Positions 25,192-33,503 of a DNA stretch of 64,000 bases are shown here, in pieces. The stretch is from UBA7446 sp965657545. GTDB taxonomy: Bacteria > Bacteroidota > Bacteroidia > Flavobacteriales > Flavobacteriaceae. Position numbers and translations under genes: made by a program. The notes beneath the pieces are model-generated. The model was given only the letters and a program-made list of their open reading frames with translations, was not told the origin of the DNA and searched no databases. Each line of letters starts with the position of its first letter. The stretch's first letter is position 1. The stretch spans positions 62,001 to 126,000 of the forward strand of contig CBFHOG010000002.1 of assembly GCA_965657545.1 (NCBI GenBank). The letters are read 5' to 3'.

Positions 25192-26673
25192 ATGCATCAA
25201 TCAAAAAATATCGCGCTAAAAAACCCGAACGCCTTCAATGGAGAGATATTGGAACTGGATTCGGAAATAGCTGCCGGTGAGAAGAAGATGTTTATCGAGT
25301 CTTATGGGTGTCAGATGAATTTTTCAGACAGTGAAATTGTCGCATCTATACTTGGAAAAGCAGGATATAAAACCACCTCTCATCTTCACGATGCTGATTT
25401 GATTTTGGTTAACACTTGCTCAATTCGCGAAAAAGCAGAACAAACGGTACGAAAGCGACTCGAAGCTTTTCAAGGCGTAAAAAAAACAAATCCGAACGTA
25501 AAAGTGGGCGTTTTAGGCTGTATGGCCGAACGACTTAAAAGTGCCTTTTTGGAAGAAGAAAAAATTGTGGATTTAGTTGTTGGACCAGATGCCTACAAAG
25601 ATCTTCCGAATCTAGTTGCGGAAGTTGAGGCGGGTCGAGATGCAGTAAACGTAATCTTGTCAAAAGAAGAAACTTATGGCGATGTACAACCTGTACGATT
25701 GCAATCTAATGGAGTAACAGCTTTTGTTTCTATAACCCGTGGTTGCGACAATATGTGTACTTTTTGCGTGGTACCATTTACTAGAGGTCGAGAACGTAGC
25801 CGCGATCCTAAAAGTATTTTAGAAGAAATGAACGCCCTAGCCAAATCAGGGTATAAGGAGGTAACATTACTCGGTCAAAATGTAGATAGCTACTTGTGGT
25901 ATGGTGGCGGACCAAAAAAAGATTTCGCCAAAGCAAGTGCCTTACAGCAAAAAACAGCGGTACATTTTCATCAATTATTGGACTTGGTCGCCCAAGCGCA
26001 CCCCGGAATTCGCATTCGCTTTTCTACATCAAACCCACAGGACATGACACGTGATGTATTGTACGTAATGGCTAAGCATCCTAATATTTGTAATTATATA
26101 CACTTGCCTGTTCAGTCGGGAAGTAATGCAGTACTAAAAGCCATGAATCGCCAACATACACGTGAAGAATACATGGAATTGATTGATGATATTAAACGCA
26201 TTGTTCCTGGATGTGGGATTTCACAAGATATGATAGCCGGTTTTCCAAACGAAACGGAATCCGATCACAAAGACACTTTGAGTTTAATGGAATATGTAAA
26301 ATATGATTTCGGGTTTATGTTTATGTACTCGGAGCGTCCTGGAACTCCTGCTGCAAAAAAAATCGAAGACAACATTCCACAAGAGATTAAAAAAAGGCGC
26401 TTACAAGAAATAGTTGCCATGCAACAAAAGCATGCGCGTTACAAAAACGACCAATTTATTGGCAAAACCGTTGAGGTTCTCATTGAAAAAGAATCAAAAA
26501 AATCGGATGCACAATGGAGCGGTCGTACCCAACAAAACACCGTAGTCGTTTTCCCAAAAGAACACTACGCCGTTGGTGATTTTGTTGATGTTACTATTGC
26601 GTCTTGTACATCGGCAACATTACTGGGACAAGCTGTAGATTTTGGTCCAACACAAAGGTATCATCATGGATAA
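25192..26673 (+). CDS. miaB: tRNA-2-methylthio-N6-dimethylallyladenosine synthase MiaB
   Basis: 493 residues. The N-terminal UPF0004 domain has its three cluster Cys (SYGCQMNFSD, NTCSIREKAE, GVLGCMAERL). The radical SAM motif is GCDNMCTFCVVPFTRGRERS (CxxxCxxC), and a TRAM domain closes the protein (about 425-490). The enzyme adds a methylthio group to i6A37 of tRNAs reading UNN codons. The gene overlaps the next start by 8 bases. A 30-residue N-terminal extension precedes the catalytic part, as in other Bacteroidota. Confidence 0.97.
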   Translation: MHQSKNIALKNPNAFNGEILELDSEIAAGEKKMFIESYGCQMNFSDSEIVASILGKAGYKTTSHLHDADLILVNTCSIREKAEQTVRKRLEAFQGVKKTNPNVKVGVLGCMAERLKSAFLEEEKIVDLVVGPDAYKDLPNLVAEVEAGRDAVNVILSKEETYGDVQPVRLQSNGVTAFVSITRGCDNMCTFCVVPFTRGRERSRDPKSILEEMNALAKSGYKEVTLLGQNVDSYLWYGGGPKKDFAKASALQQKTAVHFHQLLDLVAQAHPGIRIRFSTSNPQDMTRDVLYVMAKHPNICNYIHLPVQSGSNAVLKAMNRQHTREEYMELIDDIKRIVPGCGISQDMIAGFPNETESDHKDTLSLMEYVKYDFGFMFMYSERPGTPAAKKIEDNIPQEIKKRRLQEIVAMQQKHARYKNDQFIGKTVEVLIEKESKKSDAQWSGRTQQNTVVVFPKEHYAVGDFVDVTIASCTSATLLGQAVDFGPTQRYHHG

Positions 26674-27910
26674 CGTTCAGAATATTAAACAGCGATTTGG
26701 GATTATTGGCAACGATCCGCAATTAAATTTTGCCATAGGCAAAGCTTTGCGTGTTGCACCTACAGAAATATCTGTACTTGTTACAGGGGAATCAGGTGTT
26801 GGGAAAGAAGTTTTTCCTCGAATTATTCATCAATTATCGAATCGTAAACACGGTAAATTTATTGCCGTGAATTGTGGGGCAATTCCTGAAGGTACAATAG
26901 ACTCTGAACTTTTTGGACACGAAAAAGGTGCATTTACCGGAGCCACCCAAACGCGAAGCGGGTATTTTGAAGTTGCACATGGAGGCACCATTTTCTTAGA
27001 TGAAGTCGGAGAATTACCGCTTGCCACACAAGTGCGACTGCTGCGTGTGTTGGAAAATGGCGAGTTTATGAAAGTAGGTTCGTCAAAAGTGCAAAAAACA
27101 GATGTGCGTGTGGTAGCCGCTACAAATGTTAAAATGATGGATGCCATTCAAAAAGGAAAATTCAGAGAAGACCTCTACTACCGATTGAGCACGGTTGAAA
27201 TCCACTTACCATCACTAAGAGAACGAAAAGATGATATTCATTTATTATTTCGAAAATTTGCTGCCGATTTTGCACAAAAATACCGCATGCCAACCGTCCG
27301 TTTGGACGAGCAAGCGCAAAGCCTTTTAGAACAACAGCAGTGGGCTGGAAATATTCGGCAACTAAGAAATATTGCTGAGCAACTTTCTGTTTTGGAGCAA
27401 GAACGCAACATTTCGCTATCGCTATTAAGGCAATATTTACCTGTATCTAATGCCAATCTCCCAGCAGTGATAAACGCAAAGAAATCGGATGGCGATTTTG
27501 GTTCAGAGAGAGAGATTTTATACAAAGTTTTATTTGATATGAAATCTGACTTGAACGACCTCAAAAAACTCACGCATGAGTTAATGAATTCATCTAATAT
27601 GGATCAGGCAAAAACCCAACACGAAGGTTTGATTCAAAAAATATATGGTGAAGAAGCTCCAACTGAAAAGGCCCTCCCCTTTGAACCATCTTCTGAATTA
27701 GCAAGAGAGTCTGTTTCATACAACGATAATTTTGACTTTGCCGAAGAAGTACAAGAGGCAGAAACATTATCACTCCAAGACAAAGAATTAGAACTGATTG
27801 TCAAAGCCTTGGAGCGCAATAAAGGAAGACGTAAAGCCGCAGCTGCAGAGCTCGGAATTTCAGAACGCACTTTATATCGAAAAATCAAGCAATTTGACTT
27901 AGATTTATAA
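26666..27910 (+). CDS. Sigma-54-dependent transcriptional activator (no receiver domain)
   Basis: 414 residues from ATG 26666, overlapping miaB by 8 bases. The AAA+ domain starts almost at the N-terminus: Walker A GESGVGKE (about residue 40), the sigma-54-contacting loop GAFTGA (about 90), Walker B GGTIFLDEVGEL (about 110) and an arginine-finger region (FREDLYYRLS). A linker of about 100 residues precedes a Fis-type helix-turn-helix (RRKAAAAELGISERTLYRKI). There is no receiver, GAF or PAS domain, so activity is probably set by a partner protein or by expression level. A strong -24/-12 promoter lies 1.5 kb downstream, before groES. Confidence 0.93.
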   Translation: MDNVQNIKQRFGIIGNDPQLNFAIGKALRVAPTEISVLVTGESGVGKEVFPRIIHQLSNRKHGKFIAVNCGAIPEGTIDSELFGHEKGAFTGATQTRSGYFEVAHGGTIFLDEVGELPLATQVRLLRVLENGEFMKVGSSKVQKTDVRVVAATNVKMMDAIQKGKFREDLYYRLSTVEIHLPSLRERKDDIHLLFRKFAADFAQKYRMPTVRLDEQAQSLLEQQQWAGNIRQLRNIAEQLSVLEQERNISLSLLRQYLPVSNANLPAVINAKKSDGDFGSEREILYKVLFDMKSDLNDLKKLTHELMNSSNMDQAKTQHEGLIQKIYGEEAPTEKALPFEPSSELARESVSYNDNFDFAEEVQEAETLSLQDKELELIVKALERNKGRRKAAAAELGISERTLYRKIKQFDLDL

Positions 27911-27911
27911 C

Positions 27912-28418
27912 ATGAAAAAGGTCGTTTTTTTAATGCTCTTATTTTTGGCGAGTTGTAAATTTTACTCTTTTACAGGGGCGTCTATTCCTGAGGGTGCAGA
28001 AACGGTTCAAGTAAACTTTTTTGTCAACAATGCTGCCGACCAGGTAGGTTCTGTTTTTGAGCCAGGTTTAGATAGAGACTTCACCAATGCGGTTCAAGAA
28101 ATGTTACTCAATCAAACCAACTTGGAACTAACCACCGTCAATGGACACCTTATTTATGAGGGCGAAATTGTGGATTATCGTGTGAGTCCAATGACGGCAA
28201 CTGCCCAACAAACCGCAGCGCAAAACCGACTTACGATGTCAGTTAATGTGCGTTTCATCAATACGCTTAATGAAGATGATGATTTTGAAAAACGATTTAG
28301 CTTTTTCTATGATTTTGATGCTACAGAACAACTTCAATCCATTCAAGCTGAAGCACATGAGGTTCTATTTGAGCGCATTACGCAAGATATTTTTAACGAA
28401 TCGCTTGCCAAATGGTAA
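27912..28418 (+). CDS. lptE: LptE family outer-membrane lipoprotein (LPS assembly)
   Basis: 168 residues with a lipoprotein signal ending in FLASC (Cys15). It has the Bacteroidota LptE pattern: YSFTGASIPEGAETVQV, a middle VNGHLIYEGEIVDYRVSP, and a C-terminal helix (FERITQDIFNESLAKW). LptE plugs the LptD barrel that delivers lipopolysaccharide to the outer leaflet. It starts one base after the activator stop and overlaps the next gene by 7 bases. Confidence 0.88.
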   Translation: MKKVVFLMLLFLASCKFYSFTGASIPEGAETVQVNFFVNNAADQVGSVFEPGLDRDFTNAVQEMLLNQTNLELTTVNGHLIYEGEIVDYRVSPMTATAQQTAAQNRLTMSVNVRFINTLNEDDDFEKRFSFFYDFDATEQLQSIQAEAHEVLFERITQDIFNESLAKW

Positions 28419-29023
28419 GTCACAAGCGTACATATTTGACAAAACTTAGGGAAAAAGCCCTAGATCAGCCTGAAGTCACGCTGAGCCATTTAAATACATT
28501 AACACAACAATATCCATACTTCCAAGCTCTGCATCATCTAGGTTGGCAAATTGCAGCTGATAATAATTTACCAGAAAAGACATCGCTTCTCGAGTCGTGC
28601 TCTCTACAGACCAAAAACAGGCTACACCTTATAACACCTCCAACTGGAAGCAACGACATTATTCAAGTAACAACTGCACAAGACTCATCAAACGAAGTGA
28701 GATCTTTTGTAGATTGGTTGCAACATCTAGACAACAGCCCTAATAAGACTGATGACCAAAACCGCTTAATAGATAAGTTTATTTCCGACGCACCCAAATT
28801 GGTTGTTTCTAAAACAGATAACAAACAAATTGATTTGACCAAAAAACAACTGTTTGACGAACATACACTCATGACCGAGACACTGGCAGAGGTTTACTTC
28901 AAACAAGGGAAATTAAAAAAGGCAAAAAAAGCCTATGAGATATTGGCATTGAAATATCCAGAAAAAAGTGGTTTCTTTGCTGACCAAATTCGGAAAATTA
29001 CGAACACACAAAACGAGAGTTAA
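28412..29023 (+). CDS. Hypothetical protein with C-terminal TPR-like repeat
   Basis: 203 residues, no signal peptide. The N-terminal half has helical segments (PYFQALHHLGWQIA), the middle is low-complexity and polar, and the C-terminal 45 residues form a TPR-like hairpin (TLAEVYFKQGKLKKAKKAYEI split by a turn before LKYPEKSGFF). From memory, a gene of this kind commonly sits between lptE and secG in Flavobacteriia. A scaffold role is possible but not shown. Confidence 0.75.
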   Translation: MVSHKRTYLTKLREKALDQPEVTLSHLNTLTQQYPYFQALHHLGWQIAADNNLPEKTSLLESCSLQTKNRLHLITPPTGSNDIIQVTTAQDSSNEVRSFVDWLQHLDNSPNKTDDQNRLIDKFISDAPKLVVSKTDNKQIDLTKKQLFDEHTLMTETLAEVYFKQGKLKKAKKAYEILALKYPEKSGFFADQIRKITNTQNES

Positions 29024-29024
29024 T

Positions 29025-29372
29025 ATGAGTACATTCACCATTTTTTTAGGACTAACAGTTGTTATCTGTTTTTTACTCATTTTGGTAGTCATGGTACAAA
29101 ACCCCAAAGGTGGCGGGCTTTCATCTTCATTTGGTGGTAGTTCACAACAACTTGGTGGAGTGCAAAAAACAACAGATTTTTTAGATCGAAGTACTTGGGT
29201 ATTAGCTGCCATTTTATTGGTGCTAATTTTAATTTCAAACTCTATGATAAGCCTTCCAACGGATACTAACGAATCTACGTTAGTAGATGAAAATGCCATT
29301 GAAGAAGTTATTCCAGAAACTATTCCAGAAGAAATTCCTGAGGAACTACCCGAAACAGACAGCACAAACTAA
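29025..29372 (+). CDS. secG: Preprotein translocase subunit SecG
   Basis: 115 residues from ATG 29025, just after the previous stop. Two membrane helices (about 3-23 and 53-72) flank the signature MVQNPKGGGLSSSFGG, which is typical of SecG. The Glu/Pro-rich acidic tail (EEVIPETIPEEIPEELPETD) extends beyond the usual 75-80 residue core. SecG assists SecYEG translocation. Start chosen to give the first helix at the N-terminus. Confidence 0.93.
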   Translation: MSTFTIFLGLTVVICFLLILVVMVQNPKGGGLSSSFGGSSQQLGGVQKTTDFLDRSTWVLAAILLVLILISNSMISLPTDTNESTLVDENAIEEVIPETIPEEIPEELPETDSTN

Positions 29373-29375
29373 TTC

Positions 29376-29432
29376 TTGTGCCAACCTGTCAGTTATTTTA
29401 TTGGTAAATCACAAATGATTGCCTTGGCACAG
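29376..29432. repeat. Inverted repeat TTGTGCCAA ... TTGGCACAG in the groES leader
   Basis: TTGTGCCAA (29376-29384) and TTGGCACAG (29424-29432) share a perfect 7-base inverted core with 39 bases between them. The right arm is also the -24 box of the putative sigma-54 promoter. Confidence 0.5.
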
Positions 29433-29440
29433 TTGATGCT
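29425..29440 (+). promoter_or_regulatory. Putative sigma-54 (-24/-12) promoter of groESL
   Basis: TGGCAC at 29425-29430 and TGC at 29437-29439 place the GG and GC dinucleotides exactly 12 bases apart, the spacing required by sigma-54. The predicted transcript start is near 29451, giving a leader of about 16 bases before groES ATG 29467. Confidence 0.65.
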
Positions 29441-29466
29441 AATTATTTTCAAAATAAAATTTTAAT

Positions 29467-29748
29467 ATGAGTACGATTAATATCAAACCCTTGGCTGACC
29501 GCGTAGTAGTTGAGCCTTTAGCGGCAGAAACCACTACTGCATCAGGGATTATTATTCCCGATACAGCTAAAGAAAAACCACAAAAAGGCACTGTAGTTGC
29601 TACAGGGCCCGGAACCAAAGACGAGGCCATCACTGTTCAAGTGGGCGATACTGTTTTGTATGGTAAATATGCTGGAACTGAGCTTAAGCTAGACGGCGGA
29701 GATTACCTTATCATGCGCGAAAGCGATATCCTAGCAATTGTTTCATAA
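29467..29748 (+). CDS. groES: Co-chaperonin GroES
   Basis: 93 residues, the normal length. IKPLADRVVVEPL at the N-terminus, the mobile loop around ETTTASGIIIPDTAKEKPQ, and YGKYAGTELKLDGGDYLI. GroES caps the GroEL chamber. Transcription probably starts at the -24/-12 promoter described at 29425. groEL follows after 12 bases. Confidence 0.98.
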   Translation: MSTINIKPLADRVVVEPLAAETTTASGIIIPDTAKEKPQKGTVVATGPGTKDEAITVQVGDTVLYGKYAGTELKLDGGDYLIMRESDILAIVS

Positions 29749-29760
29749 TAATAAAAAGAC

Positions 29761-31395
29761 ATGGCAAAAAAAATTCAATTTGACGTAGAAGCGCGCGACG
29801 GACTAAAGCGCGGTGTAGATGCTCTTGCAGATGCAGTTAAAGTAACACTTGGTCCTAAAGGACGTAATGTTATTATCGGAAAATCTTTTGGTGGACCACA
29901 AGTTACCAAAGACGGCGTAAGTGTTGCTAAAGAAGTAGAGCTTGAAGATGCACTCGAAAATATGGGTGCGCAAATGGTTAAAGAAGTGGCTTCTAAAACC
30001 AACGACCTTGCTGGTGATGGAACTACAACTGCAACTATTTTGGCACAAGCTATTGTAAAAGAAGGACTCAAAAACGTAGCTGCTGGCGCAAATCCTATGG
30101 ATTTGAAACGCGGTATTGACAAAGCTGTAGAAGCTATTGTTGAGAACCTTAACGATCAATCTGTTGAAGTGGGTAACTCCTCTGAAAAAATCAAACAGGT
30201 GGCATCCATTTCAGCAAATAATGATGAAGCAATTGGGGAACTTATTACTGCTGCTTTTGAAAAAGTGGGTAAAGAAGGTGTGATTACTGTTGAAGAAGCA
30301 AAAGGGACAGATACTACTGTTGACATTGTAGAAGGAATGCAATTCGATCGCGGGTATATTTCTCCCTATTTTGTTACCAATTCTGATAAAATGGAAGCCG
30401 ACATGGAAGCCCCGTATATTTTGATATACGACAAAAAGATTTCTACAATGAAAGATTTGCTTCCTGTGCTTGAGCCTGTTGCACAAAGTGGTAAGCCACT
30501 TGTTGTAATTGCAGAAGACGTTGACGGAGAAGCACTAGCCACTTTAGTAGTAAACAAACTTCGTGGTTCACTCAAAATTGCTGCTGTAAAAGCACCTGGT
30601 TTTGGCGACAGAAGAAAAGCCATGCTAGAAGATATTGCAATTCTTACTGGCGGGACTGTAATTTCTGAAGATCGTGGATTTACACTCGAAAATGCGACCA
30701 TTGATATGTTGGGTACTGCTGAAAAAGTAACCATCGATAAAGATAATACTACAGTAGTAAATGGTGCTGGTAACTCTGATGATATCAAAGCACGCGTGAA
30801 TCAAATCAAATCACAAATTGAAGCATCTACGTCTGATTATGATAAAGAAAAGCTTCAAGAACGTCTCGCTAAACTTTCTGGCGGTGTTGCTGTGTTGTAT
30901 GTAGGTGCAGCCTCTGAAGTGGAGATGAAAGAAAAGAAAGACCGTGTTGATGATGCACTTCACGCCACACGTGCTGCTGTAGAAGAGGGTATCGTTTCTG
31001 GCGGTGGTGTTGCATTGTTGCAAGCCTTACCAAGTTTGGCTGAGCTTAAGAGCGAAAATGCCGATGAACATACAGGCGTTCAAATTGTAGCACGTGCTAT
31101 TGAGTCTCCGCTAAGAACAATTGTTGCCAATGCTGGCGGAGAAGGTTCTGTGGTTGTTGCAAAGGTTATTGAAGGTGATAATAATTTTGGTTACGATGCC
31201 AAAACAGACACTTACGGTAATATGCAAGAGAAAGGAATCATTGATCCAAAGAAAGTAACACGAATTGCGCTTGAAAATGCTGCTTCTGTTGCGGGTATGA
31301 TTCTCACAACTGAATGTGCTTTGGTGGACATCAAAGAAGATGCGCCGCCAGCCATGCCCCCAATGGGCGGAGGCGGAATGCCAGGCATGATGTAA
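29761..31395 (+). CDS. groEL: Chaperonin GroEL
   Basis: 544 residues, full length, with the ATP-binding GDGTTTATILAQ segment, SGGVAVLYVGAASEVEMKE, and the Gly-Met-rich tail GGGGMPGMM. Forms the double-ring folding chamber with GroES. A strong terminator follows 10 bases after the stop. Confidence 0.99.
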   Translation: MAKKIQFDVEARDGLKRGVDALADAVKVTLGPKGRNVIIGKSFGGPQVTKDGVSVAKEVELEDALENMGAQMVKEVASKTNDLAGDGTTTATILAQAIVKEGLKNVAAGANPMDLKRGIDKAVEAIVENLNDQSVEVGNSSEKIKQVASISANNDEAIGELITAAFEKVGKEGVITVEEAKGTDTTVDIVEGMQFDRGYISPYFVTNSDKMEADMEAPYILIYDKKISTMKDLLPVLEPVAQSGKPLVVIAEDVDGEALATLVVNKLRGSLKIAAVKAPGFGDRRKAMLEDIAILTGGTVISEDRGFTLENATIDMLGTAEKVTIDKDNTTVVNGAGNSDDIKARVNQIKSQIEASTSDYDKEKLQERLAKLSGGVAVLYVGAASEVEMKEKKDRVDDALHATRAAVEEGIVSGGGVALLQALPSLAELKSENADEHTGVQIVARAIESPLRTIVANAGGEGSVVVAKVIEGDNNFGYDAKTDTYGNMQEKGIIDPKKVTRIALENAASVAGMILTTECALVDIKEDAPPAMPPMGGGGMPGMM

Positions 31396-31405
31396 TAATT
31401 AAAAC

Positions 31406-31433
31406 AACTGCCCCATCTTGGGGCAGTTTTTGT
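31406..31433 (+). terminator. Rho-independent terminator of groESL
   Basis: AACTGCCCC-ATCTT-GGGGCAGTT, a 9-bp perfect stem, followed by TTTTTG. The start codon of the next gene is at the end of the T run, so the GAF gene has no independent leader. Confidence 0.92.
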
Positions 31434-31904
31434 ATGTATTCTTACTTATTAAAACATATTGAATCATTTCTAAAAGAAACCCAAACACTACAAGTTGGTT
31501 TAGATTGGGTTTGCACAGAAATACAGCAAAAACTTCCAAACTATGACTGGGTGGGTTTTTACTTCCATCACCCACAAAAAAAAGAACTTCATTTAAGAGC
31601 ATTTGCGGGAAAGCCAACTGATCATACCGTAATCCCATTTGGAAAAGGAATATGTGGGCAAGTAGCCGTAAGCAACCAGAACTTTGTGGTAGATGATGTT
31701 TCTAAACAAAATAATTACATTTCGTGTAGCCTTGAGGTGAAATCTGAAGTTGTAATCCCTCTATTTGTAAATTCCAAAAATGTGGGGCAAATAGATATTG
31801 ACTCCAACACACCATCTGCCTTTGATGAAAAAGACGTGGCTTTTTTAGAAAAAGTCAACGCACTTGTTTCTACATTTATATTGCGCACTAACGAGCCGTT
31901 TTAG
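31434..31904 (+). CDS. GAF domain protein, free-methionine-R-sulfoxide reductase-like
   Basis: 156 residues from ATG 31434; reading further upstream only extends into the groEL terminator and coding region. It is a single GAF domain with the fRMsr pattern: YDWVGFYF, IPFGKGICGQVAV, then SCSLEVKSEVVIPLF and GQIDIDS. Two of the three Cys of the E. coli enzyme are in place (GICG and the catalytic-position Cys in SCSLEVKSE). The third, normally about ten residues before GICG, is replaced (GKPTDHTVIPFG). Reduction of free Met-R-sulfoxide is likely but the cycle may use fewer Cys. Confidence 0.8.
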   Translation: MYSYLLKHIESFLKETQTLQVGLDWVCTEIQQKLPNYDWVGFYFHHPQKKELHLRAFAGKPTDHTVIPFGKGICGQVAVSNQNFVVDDVSKQNNYISCSLEVKSEVVIPLFVNSKNVGQIDIDSNTPSAFDEKDVAFLEKVNALVSTFILRTNEPF

Positions 31905-31918
31905 TGATAGAAAATTGC

Positions 31919-31926
31919 TACTTTTG
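31919..31926 (+). promoter_or_regulatory. Putative -7 promoter element of purH (TACTTTTG)
   Basis: Exact TAnnTTTG match 20 bases before purH ATG 31947. No good -33 TTTG was found at 17-23 bases upstream. Confidence 0.45.
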
Positions 31927-31946
31927 CGTTTTCTAATTTTTTCCAC

Positions 31947-33473
31947 ATGCAAGACGCAATACAAGCCAAATCTGCCCTTATTTCCGTATTTAATAAAGAT
32001 GGGCTTGCGCCTATTGTAAAAAAAATGCACGCGCTGGGAATTACACTGTATTCTACAGGTGGAACGGCGTCATTTATTGAGGAACAAAATATTCCCGTTA
32101 AGCAAGTAGAAGATTTAACCTCATACCCTTCTATTTTGGGTGGACGCGTAAAAACACTACATCCTAAAGTTTTTGGTGGAATTTTAAATAGACGAGAAAA
32201 TGAATCCGATCAGCAAGAGCTTGCCACCTATGAGATTCCTCACCTAGATATTGTTTTGGTGGATTTATATCCCTTTGAAGATACCGTTCGGTCTGGTGCT
32301 AGCGAAGCAGAAATTATTGAAAAGATTGATATTGGTGGTATTTCACTTATCCGAGCTGCTGCTAAAAATTATCGCGATGTATTATGTGTTTCATCTGTAC
32401 ACGATTACACCGATTTATTATCCCTTTTGAACGATAAAAAAGGGAGTACGGAACTTACAGACAGAAAGAAATTTGCTGCCAATGCGTTTCAGGTGTCTTC
32501 TCATTATGACACATATATTTTTTCGTTTTTTGATGATAATGCAGATTCACTTAAAATCAGCTACACGAACGGAACAACATTACGATACGGAGAAAACCCA
32601 CACCAAAAAGGACAATTTTTTGGAGACTTTGATGATGTATTTACCAAGCACGGCGGCAAAGAATTGTCATACAACAACCTTTTGGATGTTGATGCCGCGG
32701 TACAACTTATGGCAGAATTTCAACATGACGCACCAACTTTTGCCATTCTAAAACACAACAATGCTTGTGGCTTAGCAACACGCAACACCCTCTCCAAAGC
32801 ATATACGGATGCCTTAGCAGGCGACCCCGTTTCTGCATTTGGAGGTGTTCTAATAGCAAACACTACCATTGATCTTGATACTGCAGCGCAAATCCATGAC
32901 TTATTCTGCGAAGTTGTTATTGCACCCGATTTTAACGCTGATGCATTAGCGGTTCTTCAACAGAAAAAAAACAGGATTTTATTACAATTGAATCATTATC
33001 CACAACCTAAAAAATTAGTGCGTACCTGCCTAAACGGACAGCTCGTACAAGAGCGTGATGACATAACGGATAGTGTTGACATTTTACAAACAGCAACCAA
33101 CAGAAAAGCGACTTCACGAGAAGAAAGTGACTTACTCTTTGCGTCAAAAATTGCCAAACACACCAAATCAAATACCATTGTGTTAGCAAAAGACAGTCAG
33201 TTGATTTCGTCAGGAACAGGACAAACATCGCGTGTTGATGCCTTAAGGCAATCTATTGAAAAAGCGGCTAACTTTGGATTTGATCTCAATGACGCCGTAA
33301 TGGCAAGTGATGCCTTTTTCCCCTTTCCAGACTGTGTTGAAATTGCCCATAAGGCAGGAATCAGAGCGGTAATTCAGCCTGGTGGTTCAATCAAAGATCA
33401 ATTAAGTATAGATTATTGTAACGAAAATGACGTTGCAATGGTTATGACAGGCGTGCGGCATTTTAAACATTAA
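31947..33473 (+). CDS. purH: Bifunctional AICAR transformylase / IMP cyclohydrolase
   Basis: 508 residues, the usual size. The N-terminal MGS-like domain (about 1-140, STGGTASFIEEQNIPVKQVEDLTSYPS in part) carries IMP cyclohydrolase. The remainder is the AICAR transformylase (LRYGENPHQKG, LKHNNACGLA, DAFFPFPDCVEIAHKAGI). It does the last two steps of purine synthesis in the cytosol. The first 31 residues start cleanly (MQDAIQAKSALISVFNKDG). Confidence 0.97.
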   Translation: MQDAIQAKSALISVFNKDGLAPIVKKMHALGITLYSTGGTASFIEEQNIPVKQVEDLTSYPSILGGRVKTLHPKVFGGILNRRENESDQQELATYEIPHLDIVLVDLYPFEDTVRSGASEAEIIEKIDIGGISLIRAAAKNYRDVLCVSSVHDYTDLLSLLNDKKGSTELTDRKKFAANAFQVSSHYDTYIFSFFDDNADSLKISYTNGTTLRYGENPHQKGQFFGDFDDVFTKHGGKELSYNNLLDVDAAVQLMAEFQHDAPTFAILKHNNACGLATRNTLSKAYTDALAGDPVSAFGGVLIANTTIDLDTAAQIHDLFCEVVIAPDFNADALAVLQQKKNRILLQLNHYPQPKKLVRTCLNGQLVQERDDITDSVDILQTATNRKATSREESDLLFASKIAKHTKSNTIVLAKDSQLISSGTGQTSRVDALRQSIEKAANFGFDLNDAVMASDAFFPFPDCVEIAHKAGIRAVIQPGGSIKDQLSIDYCNENDVAMVMTGVRHFKH

Positions 33474-33503
33474 TTCGTAATATTACATACAATATTTGCT
33501 CCC

